Source: a virus. From it: DNA of 43,102 bases. The stretch is taken from positions 1 to 43,102 of IMG/VR virus record IMGVR_UViG_3300033182_000310; one strand, 5' to 3'. The position numbers and the translations under genes were made by a program. The notes under the pieces were generated by a model that did no database searches, was not told the DNA's origin, and saw only the letters and a program-made list of their open reading frames with translations. Of the stretch, positions 19,701 through 27,085 are shown one piece after another. Within the stretch, counting starts at the first letter, position 1. Each line of letters starts with the position of its first letter.

Positions 19701-22700
19701 TCTTGAATTTAATTTAGATGACTGGACTATAGTAGAAGGTAATAGATCTTATGTAGGTTATGTGCCTAATAATTTAGGTATTAATGTACACGATAGTAGT
19801 CAACTATTAGACGATTACGACAGCACTATAATTGACCAAGGATCCTTAATAGAATTTGCGAAAGACTTTGATTCAAACCTAAACGGTGAAGTGTTAGTTC
19901 TTTCTACAACTTATAAGAATCAAAAAATTAATAAAATTGCTGTCTATAGAAATAATAACGGACATTACGAGTTAAGTCAAACTATCAATGCTCCGTCAAA
20001 TGATATTTCATTTGGTACAACTTTAGCAATCAGTGCTGACGGTAGAATGATAGCAGTAGGTGCTCCTCTAGATGATAACCGCAATACAGACGACGGTTCT
20101 GTGTTTATATACACACAACGTAATCGCCAGTTTGAATTAACACAGACATTAAGAAGTGCTGATGATGACAGAGCAGAAATGTTTGGTTATAAAGTTCAAT
20201 TTGATGGAAATAGATTGGCAATAGGTTGTAAAGGAGGCGATGCTAATATTGAAACTTCGTTTAGCGACGGCACTACATTTGATAGAGGATTTACTAAATT
20301 TAGATCATTTACTGAAAACGCAGGTCTTGTTAAGATATATGAAAAAGTAGGTAACGATTTATTATTTGGACATAAAGTTGACTTTGACTTCGAAGATGTT
20401 GCTAACGAAGAATCGGTTACTGAGTTTGGCCGTAACGTAATAATGTCAAACAATCATGTGTATGTTGGCCTACCAAACTTAAGATATAATCCTCAGTATT
20501 CCGGCACAGTTGTTGATTACAGACTTCCTGATTATAAAAACGTATGGAATGTTTTAAGATCTATAAAAGCACCAGTTGATGTTAACAAGATAAAACGTGC
20601 TATACTTTATAATACAAAAACAAATGAATTAGTAACTTACTTAGATTACTTAGATGTGTTACAAGGCAAGATACCTGGACCAGCAGATCAAGAATTGTCG
20701 TACAAAACATATTATGATCCGGCAATTTATACTTCTGGTGTAGGTGTAAATGTTGATGAAACTAACAGTTGGGGCGAAGATCAAGTAGGTAAACTATGGT
20801 GGGATCTAACTAACGCTAAATTTATTAATGCATATCAAGGTAATGTAATATACAGCTCTAATAACTGGAACAAGCAATTTTCAGATATAAACACAATTGA
20901 TGTATATGAATGGGTTAAGTCTGAATACTTACCGTCAGAATGGGATAAACTTAGCGGCAGCGAACAAGGTATTTCGCAGGGTGTTACGGGCACAACACGT
21001 TATGGCGACGATGCGTATGTAACAAAACGTGTTTATGATAATGTTACTAAGACCTTTACAAGTTATTTCTATTATTGGGTAATTAACAAAACAACTTTAC
21101 CTAATGTAGAAACTAGAACATATACAGCACGTCAAGTATCTGACTTAATTGTTGATCCAGCAGGATCTGGATATAAGTTTATTAGTTTTATTAGCGACAC
21201 AGAGTTTGCGTTATATAACTGCGAAAACTTAATAAAAGATAAAGACGTTGCTTTAAGTGTACAGTACTGGACTATAGACGATCAAAGTATTAACATTCAC
21301 AATCAATATCAATTAGTAACGGAAGGACTAGAGTCAAGCAAACCTAGTAGAGACATTGAAGCAAAATGGTTTGATAGTTTAGTAGGATTTGACGCAGCAA
21401 ATCGTCCTGTTCCTGCTCCTGAGTTAAGCACGAAAGAAAAGTATGGTATTTTAAATAGTCCTAGACAAGGATGGTTTGTTAACAGAATTGAAGCAGTAAA
21501 ACAAGTTATTTCTAAAATAAATTCTGTGTTAATAAACACACTTATTATTGATGATAAAGATATTTCTAGACTAGTAGAAAAAGAAGATCCACCACTATTT
21601 TCGTCAAATCGTTATGACAGAACAGTAGATAACTATATTGATCTTCAATTTGTAGGTGTAGCAAAAGCACGTCAAGCAGTGTTAACTCCAACCATAGAAA
21701 ATGGAAAAATAACAGCAGTAACTATTACAGATACAGGTAGAGGTTATCTCACACCGCCAACTGTTGAAATATTAGGCACAGGACAAAATGCTGTTGTAAC
21801 TACAGAAATTAATAACTTAGGACAAATTACAAATGTAACTATTGAAAATGACGGCGAAAACTACGAAAGTAATACAAGATTGTATGTTCGTAGATACACT
21901 GTTCTAGTTAACGCTGACGAAACACTTAACGGTAAGTGGGCATTGTACGAAAGGAATGTAGAAACTAAAGAATGGATTCGTGTAGTAAGCCAGGCATACG
22001 ATGTTTCTTTATACTGGGATTATGCTGATTGGTACGAAACAGGATACAATACGTTTACTGAAATAGATCATTTAATAGATCGTTCTTATAACCTAACTAA
22101 TATTAATGACGACATTGGCGATATTATAAAAATTCAAAATGTTGGCTCAGGTGGTTGGTTGCTGTTAGAAAAGATTAACGAAGTAGAGAATTCTGACTAC
22201 TCAGTAAACTATAGAACTGTAGGCCGTCAAAACGGAACTATACAGTTTAAAGATACTTTGTATGATAATGATAAGAGTTTAGTTGGCTTTGATACAACTA
22301 CATACGACGTTCTTACATTTGATAGTTTACCTTCAACAGAAACTAGAATTATTTTAGAAGTAATTCGTGATAATGTTTTTGTAGACGATCTTGCTTTAGA
22401 ATATAATAACTTATTCTTTGCAAGTTTACGTTATGTGTTCTCAGAACAAAGTTATGTTGACTGGGCATTTAAGACCAGCTTTATTAAAGCAAAACACAAT
22501 GTTGGTAATTTGGAACAAAAACTTAATTTCCAAAATGATAACTTAGCAAACTATGAAGACTACATTAAAGAAGTTAAACCTTACAAGTCTAAAATTAGAG
22601 AGTATTTAAGTTCGTACGAAAACTTAGACCAGTCGCAGTCTATTGTAACTGACTTTGACTTACCGCCTAGATCGGTTAACGGGGAAATTTATCCGCATGT

Positions 22701-25700
22701 AGTTAAAGTAGTTAACAATCAACTGCTAGAACAAAATTCAGATCTAACACAATACCCTACTAAACATTGGGCAGATAATAGTTCTTTTAAGGTTGTTGAT
22801 ATTAAAATTGCTGACAAAGGTAGTCGATATACTACTGCTCCAGTTATTGAAATTGTAGGCGGTGGCGGCACTGGTGCAACAGCAGTTGCTTCCTTAGGAA
22901 GAAACGGTGTTATTAGTGCTATTAAAGTAGTAACTAAAGGTTCAGGATATCTAACATCACCGGAAGTTAATATAGTAGGAAGTTACGAAACGGATGGAAG
23001 CCCAGCAAAAGCAATAGCAATACTAGGCGAAACACCTGTTAGAACTTTACATACTGTAACTAAGTTTGATAGAGTTTCAGGAACTTACGAGTTTATTAAC
23101 TTACAAACTACAGAAACATTTACAACTCCGGGTAATAGATTATCTTTCTACTTAAAGTGGCCAATGGATTTAAGAAATAGTAGAGTAAAAGTTTTCTTAG
23201 ATGATAACGAAGTGTTAGGCGGACGTTATACCTATAGAAATAATCTAGACACTAGTAAAGGTTATGATAGATATTTAGGCGAAATAGAGTTCTTTGAACC
23301 ACCAGTTGGCGATCAAGAACTTCGTGTAGAATACTATAAAGACATTAAGATGCTTAATGCGCAAGATCGTATTAACTTAGCATATGAGCCGGGTGAAGAC
23401 CAGTACGGCAAAACACTAGGTCAATTGATGGATGGTGTTGACTACGGTGGTGTAGAAGTTAGATCATTTGAATTTGGCGGCACTGCTGGCTGGGATTCTA
23501 ATCCGTGGTTTGCTCAAGGATGGGATATTTATGATACAACTTACGAAGATTTAACATTTGTAAACAAAGAAGTTGAACTAACATTTAACTCTGTAGTTGA
23601 AATAAAACAAAATACAATATTAGTTCAAGAAGACACTGGAGCAACAGGTCGAGTAATTGAAGATGTAAATGGTACAAAAGTAAAACTTGAATCTACTTTT
23701 AATTCTGTATTTGATGTTAACTATCCTATTAAAAAGTATGTAACATTGAGAATACCTTTAGGCGATACAGTAACTAAAGGCGAAACAGTAGTACAAGACT
23801 TTACAAATGCGTCAGGCATCGCAGCAGAAGATAGCAACGGCACACGTTTAATTGTTATTACAGATATTACAACAGAATTTAGTGCTTTAGAAAACTTTGA
23901 ATACTATGTAGATAGTACTGAAGACGCAGATACAAATCCTATCTATGCTGCTAGTTTAGACGAATATTTGGTACTACCTACACCATTAGAAGTTGGCACA
24001 GAATATAACATTTATAGATTAGGTTATAATTCTAATAACTTGTTAATTAACAACGACAGAATAGACGATGCTAACTGGGACGGTTCTACTGTTGGTACTG
24101 AAAATAATCCTTTAGCAAGAATGTTACCAATAATCGGTAACAGCGAAGAAACTATTTCGTTAATAGACAATGATATTCCTTCTATTCCAGAAGGAGCTGA
24201 AAGTTATGTAGTATTAATTATTAGAAAGAATACCTCAGACGGTTCGTTCTTACCTGATCCGGATACATTTGATACTATAGTTCAAGGCGGTGATATAGCA
24301 TATCAGAGTGCTACAGGACTACGAGCTGAAGATATTACTATTGACGGTGACGGTTTTGTAACACAAACTACGAGTAAAGGACCTGAAGAAATTGTTCCTG
24401 GCCAAGTACTTGATACATTAGATATTAAAGTATATGAAAGAACCGCAGGCGGTGTAAGTAATATAACTTCAAGAAACTATATTGGCGATGGATCTACTAA
24501 AACGTTTGATTTAAATTCACCAATTGTTAAAGATGAAAACTTATTTGTAAAAGTAGGCTTCAATATAGTTAAGAACTACACTATTGACTACCAAGATCAA
24601 AGTATAACATTTGATTTAGCACCGCAAGCAGGTAAAAAAGTTAGTTTAGTGTCATTAGGAAATTCAGCAGAAACTATATTAGATATAGACGAATATACCG
24701 GTGACGGAGCAACAGGTGAATTCTTAACTAACGTTCGTTGGGATATTAACATAGAAGCATTTGTTACAGTAGATGGTGTTGTTACAGACGTTGAATTATT
24801 TGAATCAGATGCTACTTATGATTACCCAGATAACGTAGTAATAAAGTTTGCTACTCCGCCTAGCAATAATGCTGTAATTAATATTATGCTTGTATCTAAC
24901 GAAGAAAGTAATCCGCAGTACAGCCAAGTAAGTATTGATACTATAATTGCTGATGGTAGTACAACTAATTTTGATATTACAAATGCGCCATTTGACCAAA
25001 AGCCTCTAAGTTATTATACTGTTGTAACAGTTAACGATAGAGTATTAAGTCCTGGTTATAGTCAAGAATATGTAATAGAAAACAGCCAACGCGAATACCA
25101 GTTAAACTTAGTACAAATTCCAGCAGCAAGTTTAAACTATTACGATGTTCAAGTGTTTATTAATGGTAGACAATTAGAATATCTACAAGAATTTAGATTT
25201 GAAGGTAGTGCTCAGTTTGATCCAAACTTACCAACAGAGTTACAACCAGGAAGTACAGTAATACTTGAACGTGGTATTGGTGACAATGGCGATACTGTTA
25301 AAATATTTGTTATGGCAGATAACGATTATTCGTTTGGATATTTTGATGTAGATAATAATTTTGTTAGTACACCTAATACATTATATCTAAATGAACCTTA
25401 TAACGAAGACGATGTAATTAAAGTTTATAAGTTTAGCAATCATAATGCTCAAGCATTAGAGCGTTATACTGTTGAAGTTACTGAACAAACAGAAACAACT
25501 CCAGGTACAGATCGTTACTTTGACTTTAAACTATTACAAAGAGGTCTAATTAAGTTAAGATCTCCAGCAATTGATGCGCAATATGTTTGGGTCGCTGTTA
25601 ACGGTGTATTGCTATCGCCAAGTGTACATTATTCTATAACTGATAATAGAAATTATGTTAAATTAACTACAGAACCAGTTGAAGGCGATAAGATACAAAT

Positions 25701-26445
25701 TATACATTTTGCTGATAGTGCTGTAGTTGAAAGATTTGCTTGGAGACAGTTTAAGGATATGCTCAATAGAACGCACTATAAGCGTCTAGATGATGTATAT
25801 ACACTAGCAGAAGATTTAAACTGGTACGATAAGAGTATTGAACTAGTTGACGGTACAGGTTTACCAGAACCTGAATTTGATACTAGAAATCCTGGCGTAG
25901 TGTTTATTGAAGGCGAACGTATTGAGTTCTTTAATAGAAATGGAAACACGTTAAATCAAATTCGCAGAGGTACACTAGGTACAGGTGTAAAGGCAGTATA
26001 TGAAACAGGAAGCGAATTAGTAGATCAATCTTTAGATTCGACTATGCCATATAAAGATGAAACTGAAGTGATTACTGTTACTGCTGATGGTACAACAGCA
26101 ACATTTGAGTTACCGTTTAACACAGATTTATTTGATTTGCGTTTTGGTAGAGCAAGAGACTTAATAGAAGTATTTGTAGGCGGTAAACGTTTACATAAAA
26201 ATGAAATTGATGTCTTCAATAAAGATATTGATCAAGATTCACCAGAAGGTGACGAAGTTTATCCAGAAGAGTTTACTGTTAGTGGAAATGTATTAACATT
26301 AGCAGAAACTCCTAATGAAGGAATTAAAGTTAGCGTTATTAGAAAAATAGGAAAATACTGGAAAGAAAGTGGACAAAGGCTATCTGATAGCGATAATGAC
26401 GTAGCAAAATTCTTACGTGCCAAGACAACAGACTTACCACGATAA
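10759..26445 (+). CDS. Giant 5228-residue structural protein in the gp7 position (baseplate wedge/adhesion)
   Basis: One uninterrupted frame covers over a third of the window. It follows gp6 directly (TAATG), where T4-like phages place the wedge initiator gp7 (1032 residues in T4), so a baseplate role is inferred from position. The start looks structural (YFRTPVNTKFLSSTLDQLIQPGSVEKLNGYVGR, WDKFVNFREYYWLPNGP). A cupredoxin-like strand pair follows at about residues 185-225. Later come six carbohydrate-binding-like modules (W...Y..GDIV.Y.G.LY.A) between residues 225 and 2995, FG-GAP-like blades (FGSSVAVSPDGKFLAIGSP) around 2130-2280 and 3080-3260, two glycine-rich GY repeats (3635-3715, 4010-4090) and a C-terminal array of beta-sandwich repeats with VxVNGxxL motifs (about 4575-5200). 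No signal peptide or membrane segment was seen. It may combine wedge scaffold and surface-binding arms. The coding call is certain, the function is not. Confidence 0.75.
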   Translation: MAYDNNQQEFSLPGGENDRRRSSDHLPKYFRTPVNTKFLSSTLDQLIQPGSVEKLNGYVGRQHAKGYREGDFYVGDVSTDRKNYQLEPAAVIRDTLDNVNFYGDYNDYINQIRNLDGNVDDHSLLNQQEYYAWNPHIDWDKFVNFREYYWLPNGPQTIQVAGDKVEVESTYTVTVVDNGDNFAYMFTPNGLDQNPELTLYRGVTYRFEVDAIGNPISFRTKRQEAPLWKAKWYYSNGEQVLYNGSVYTSLGVHESGDTFDETLWERDTTFNLESQVSQQSVERGVVEVTLDDETPDLIYYLSDNDIYAGGLIRVKDPVEATFLNLENDVLGKKTYVTNKGWPLSNGMKIKFVGQVYPEIYEQGQWYVEGVGTGIRLISEEELNVPASFTDDLIVKFDTDGFDRLPYSEALGYPVNKDYITINRSSADGNLWSKYNRWFHRDVIELSETLNGSELELDQSARATRPIIEFESGLKIFNFGTKVKPNVDLVDTFTKDVFSTIEGSEGYNIDGVDLTNGMRVLFIADPDILVNGKIYEVKFIIHNNTRQITLVETDDTTPLENETVLCKQGDTYKGKMFWYNGTEWKLSQDKTTINQPPLFDVFDCEGNSFGNLTVYESSTFTGTKVFSYKQGSGLNDPELGFPLSYRSIENVGDIVFYFDLLSDSMTYCPTNSTPLEQITGLGFVRRYQSRTQYQTENGWKKAHTLSTQPVIRQYVNDNTRTFYPIDVYDNSGLLDDLWIRVYVNNSLMFENQDYTLTVDNTNRRIVTFTQTLEENAVIIIKTRSAAPKNDNGLYEIPSNLERNPLNEDITEFTLGEVNDHVGTIIEEIDTFYGAYPGVGNLRDLGLVSKYGKRIVKHSAPMNLSLYHMIDKDANIVKSLKYARREYGKFKRLFLQKAKDIGFTGDIKQHVDIILKEIVKDKTKTMPFYFSDMVPFGASVYNEIEIEEPEIEFFALTTPFTLNEVNDKAVSIYLNGIQLLSGRDYTFNDQGFVSITATKAVGDIIEIYEYETTNGSYVPPTPTKLGLYPKFEPSKYTDTTYLEPQEVIQGHDGSISIAFGDYRDDLLIELEYRIFNNIKMPYDDQLFNIYDFLPGADRNTGLSRAQIDHSMLSDFVNWVQLTEEDYTDHTFFDRENSFTFNYRGMSGINNTETVGFWRGIYKYAYDTDRPHTHPWEMLGFSIKPSWWEEQYGEAPYTSNNLLMWEDIEAGRIHQPGSLPVTNKKFIRRGLTSYLPVDEDGNLVSPLLSSYISIYKTTNIDSNFIYGDHSPVENAWRRSSEYPFALITSMLLNQPSRVLATAFDRIRQKRGLAGDIIYSSPNRQIRLTDIQFPNKVDADTRTYTLGLVNYIYDYLASNVTTTYESYIDNVRAINNQLGFKVGGYTSKDKFKLVLDSRTPLNKGNVFIPQENYKVVLNKSTPIKNVYYSGVMVEKQPDGFIIRGYSAEQPYFKYNKPIPTAGDPVVNIGGVSANFLYWDSNKNYSKGSIVEFQGSYYRVTEAHTSGSDFDNSKYAKLPQLPLQGGREATFSKRFSKKETVIFYGQILETIQEVVDFLLGYGNWLETQGFRFDFYSAQDEFVAEWKTSAKEFLFWTTQNWASGAVISLSPSAIGLKFKSEYATIDNIYDTFYGYSLLKADGKKLNPQNVSLTREEPTEFIIKPKNTEDGIFAVRLSLVQKEHVVLIDNRTVFGDVIYDQEPGYRQERIRVLGYRTGDWDGSINVPGFIFDNAKITEWESWQDYALGDLIKYKEFYYTAKNKIPGTETFNPKDWARLDEKPETGLIPNFEYKTNQFADFYDLDTDNFDIEQQKFAQHLIGYQNRDYLANIINDDVSQYKFYQGMIQDKGTRNVLDKLFDVLSSADKESLDFYEEWAIKVGQYGAAAGFEEVEYLIDESKMRLEPQSFELVTTVTGEETDLVYRILPYEAYLKSKGYTHAPFPTKEVNTTYTKNSGYVNPDDVDFIVSTYDSMLNIDFFECTFGSTVWVGNDGLEWNVYTHVRTEIEVEEIGTIDNGAIITIPTTKQPFEKDEIIGLYNVTGLPAGFYKISKVYNNKIEIITDATVEDATGLDGRITRLIDSRVSNVTEANNLLQTINEGLNKLWIDDVTDGNWNVVENANAFNQHQVITNLDKGDKHQYATAMTASKNNTILAVGSPTNGDGKVFIYTRAGNNGSYQLVQEIEPDDVLAKRYSSWYVPVLPGATTYNVNDIIVYNGSFYKCTYMFTASKTYEESLSSAWSRYSDNFIEIETPADTQHFGSSVAVSPDGKFLAIGSPSATEVKTLFKGDYIEESDYNEGDIVSYQNTLWRAQEDIEGKEASIQFNSFEAVPQVLIDLNLTDSDDESVPIILTGNYPFKEVTTDHILLRAPLDMYDGTEADDIVQTVWNRFSYAYQDNTVIEATEPFDGAIPQITSNLLTGDLTIKDKIDLVLFIEEANTVPLLGQTVEVPGGYGTVAYTFVPSDISSQSSSATIYVKDVNGVFGLAGSLTTTIGEYVGEYITAAPTDASIGLDGRYGGFWLIPLPTQDTYQVPSDINYDEGRGLIYKDVITEISNDSTDRFYYNILDYDSTAVSSYNTRNSEVITLTYEGLPGPGGIISGIFPDTRYVIRAPFELTERIRTSVDPITVTMFYNNMTNYNTGEWKDLSRIGLSLDDVNITQSFTADDLWDGYIDVELTKVNPATGEYIEPEEGLIVQDVTNLGTAEIVKYQRFNTRSIRIYVKDVSGTWAQGNLFGENREIRFLADVTNPQLVYRVDRVFGQIQARSLGLEEDGIGKLIVIDTGSTISLQRPDDADVTDEYYNILDGEYWFYDFQTDIQGIPREPSIPAENNNDWLQVFNLPAAASGTATTFDRQGMFSIYQRKGVGRFVKLNSYVVPEINEWKDEAETVNLGEQLQLGSDLRFSQNGDFYRLFVKATGDGTEQSPGKVYVIKYGTENEYFYNWDLGKDKEYKGEFVNTRSYYEHDIVYIDNKLYQANTNLTPDSITGILEFNLDDWTIVEGNRSYVGYVPNNLGINVHDSSQLLDDYDSTIIDQGSLIEFAKDFDSNLNGEVLVLSTTYKNQKINKIAVYRNNNGHYELSQTINAPSNDISFGTTLAISADGRMIAVGAPLDDNRNTDDGSVFIYTQRNRQFELTQTLRSADDDRAEMFGYKVQFDGNRLAIGCKGGDANIETSFSDGTTFDRGFTKFRSFTENAGLVKIYEKVGNDLLFGHKVDFDFEDVANEESVTEFGRNVIMSNNHVYVGLPNLRYNPQYSGTVVDYRLPDYKNVWNVLRSIKAPVDVNKIKRAILYNTKTNELVTYLDYLDVLQGKIPGPADQELSYKTYYDPAIYTSGVGVNVDETNSWGEDQVGKLWWDLTNAKFINAYQGNVIYSSNNWNKQFSDINTIDVYEWVKSEYLPSEWDKLSGSEQGISQGVTGTTRYGDDAYVTKRVYDNVTKTFTSYFYYWVINKTTLPNVETRTYTARQVSDLIVDPAGSGYKFISFISDTEFALYNCENLIKDKDVALSVQYWTIDDQSINIHNQYQLVTEGLESSKPSRDIEAKWFDSLVGFDAANRPVPAPELSTKEKYGILNSPRQGWFVNRIEAVKQVISKINSVLINTLIIDDKDISRLVEKEDPPLFSSNRYDRTVDNYIDLQFVGVAKARQAVLTPTIENGKITAVTITDTGRGYLTPPTVEILGTGQNAVVTTEINNLGQITNVTIENDGENYESNTRLYVRRYTVLVNADETLNGKWALYERNVETKEWIRVVSQAYDVSLYWDYADWYETGYNTFTEIDHLIDRSYNLTNINDDIGDIIKIQNVGSGGWLLLEKINEVENSDYSVNYRTVGRQNGTIQFKDTLYDNDKSLVGFDTTTYDVLTFDSLPSTETRIILEVIRDNVFVDDLALEYNNLFFASLRYVFSEQSYVDWAFKTSFIKAKHNVGNLEQKLNFQNDNLANYEDYIKEVKPYKSKIREYLSSYENLDQSQSIVTDFDLPPRSVNGEIYPHVVKVVNNQLLEQNSDLTQYPTKHWADNSSFKVVDIKIADKGSRYTTAPVIEIVGGGGTGATAVASLGRNGVISAIKVVTKGSGYLTSPEVNIVGSYETDGSPAKAIAILGETPVRTLHTVTKFDRVSGTYEFINLQTTETFTTPGNRLSFYLKWPMDLRNSRVKVFLDDNEVLGGRYTYRNNLDTSKGYDRYLGEIEFFEPPVGDQELRVEYYKDIKMLNAQDRINLAYEPGEDQYGKTLGQLMDGVDYGGVEVRSFEFGGTAGWDSNPWFAQGWDIYDTTYEDLTFVNKEVELTFNSVVEIKQNTILVQEDTGATGRVIEDVNGTKVKLESTFNSVFDVNYPIKKYVTLRIPLGDTVTKGETVVQDFTNASGIAAEDSNGTRLIVITDITTEFSALENFEYYVDSTEDADTNPIYAASLDEYLVLPTPLEVGTEYNIYRLGYNSNNLLINNDRIDDANWDGSTVGTENNPLARMLPIIGNSEETISLIDNDIPSIPEGAESYVVLIIRKNTSDGSFLPDPDTFDTIVQGGDIAYQSATGLRAEDITIDGDGFVTQTTSKGPEEIVPGQVLDTLDIKVYERTAGGVSNITSRNYIGDGSTKTFDLNSPIVKDENLFVKVGFNIVKNYTIDYQDQSITFDLAPQAGKKVSLVSLGNSAETILDIDEYTGDGATGEFLTNVRWDINIEAFVTVDGVVTDVELFESDATYDYPDNVVIKFATPPSNNAVINIMLVSNEESNPQYSQVSIDTIIADGSTTNFDITNAPFDQKPLSYYTVVTVNDRVLSPGYSQEYVIENSQREYQLNLVQIPAASLNYYDVQVFINGRQLEYLQEFRFEGSAQFDPNLPTELQPGSTVILERGIGDNGDTVKIFVMADNDYSFGYFDVDNNFVSTPNTLYLNEPYNEDDVIKVYKFSNHNAQALERYTVEVTEQTETTPGTDRYFDFKLLQRGLIKLRSPAIDAQYVWVAVNGVLLSPSVHYSITDNRNYVKLTTEPVEGDKIQIIHFADSAVVERFAWRQFKDMLNRTHYKRLDDVYTLAEDLNWYDKSIELVDGTGLPEPEFDTRNPGVVFIEGERIEFFNRNGNTLNQIRRGTLGTGVKAVYETGSELVDQSLDSTMPYKDETEVITVTADGTTATFELPFNTDLFDLRFGRARDLIEVFVGGKRLHKNEIDVFNKDIDQDSPEGDEVYPEEFTVSGNVLTLAETPNEGIKVSVIRKIGKYWKESGQRLSDSDNDVAKFLRAKTTDLPR

Positions 26446-26448
26446 ATA
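26441..26448 (+). promoter_or_regulatory. T4-type late promoter after the giant gene (GATAAATA)
   Basis: GATAAATA overlaps the stop codon of the giant gene (26443-26445) and ends 19 bases before the ATG at 26468. An AGGAAG ribosome binding site lies in between. The same octamer, preceded by C, occurs at 30987-30994 before another tail gene. Confidence 0.65.
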
Positions 26449-26467
26449 GTATAGCAGGAAGAAAAAA

Positions 26468-27082
26468 ATGGTAGACAATTTTAATGATTTAAACGGTGTA
26501 TTGTTAGAAGGACATATCAAGATACACAACCCTGAAACTGGGGAAGTGTTAATTGATAAACGCAATGCTATACACTATGAAAATATGAGTATATCGTTAG
26601 CAGAAAGTATTGGTAATGGCGGTACTGGCTGGATATACGAAATGAGTTTTGGCAACGGTGGTACTGCAGTTGACCCTACAGGTATTATTACATATCTAAC
26701 ACCTAACTCAACAGGAACAAATGCTAGTTTGTACAATCAAACTTACAGTAAAGTAGTTGATGATCGAAGTGTGAATAACACTGATCCAGTGCGTAACAAG
26801 ATAGAAACACGTCACGTGAGTGGTACAAATTACACAGATATACTTGTAACTTGTTTGTTAGATTATAGTGAACCTTCAGGTCAGGATGCGTTTGACAATG
26901 CTACAGACGAAAATAGCTCATTTATATTTGATGAATTAGGATTACGAGCATATTCGGCAAGTGGTACAGGACGTCTACTTACACACGTTATCTTCCACCC
27001 TGTACAAAAGTCGTTGAATAGATTAATACAAATTGATTATACAGTTAGAGTACAATCCCTATCTGGTTTTAATGAGGTGTAA
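26468..27082 (+). CDS. Virion structural protein of unknown function, 204 residues
   Basis: This short gene lies between the giant baseplate-region gene and the fibre genes, and a late promoter motif precedes it, so a virion protein is likely. Recognisable stretches are GHIKIHNPETGEVLIDKRNAIHYENMS near the start, a central MSFGNGGTAVDPTGIITYL and a C-terminal FDELGLRAYSASGTGRLLTHV followed by a hydrophobic strand. The sequence is beta-rich with no catalytic motif, signal peptide or membrane segment. It does not resemble T4 gp8, although gp8 would be expected at about this position. It may be a small connector between baseplate and fibres, but that is a guess from position. The next gene starts three bases after its stop. 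Confidence 0.6.
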   Translation: MVDNFNDLNGVLLEGHIKIHNPETGEVLIDKRNAIHYENMSISLAESIGNGGTGWIYEMSFGNGGTAVDPTGIITYLTPNSTGTNASLYNQTYSKVVDDRSVNNTDPVRNKIETRHVSGTNYTDILVTCLLDYSEPSGQDAFDNATDENSSFIFDELGLRAYSASGTGRLLTHVIFHPVQKSLNRLIQIDYTVRVQSLSGFNEV

Positions 27083-27085
27083 TAG

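Noticed and set aside
10759-26445. Possibility that the giant gene is an artefact of joined genes or missed frameshifts
   Set aside because: The frame is open throughout, composition and codon use look uniform, repeat modules span it from end to end, and no internal ribosome binding site with a plausible new N-terminus was noticed.
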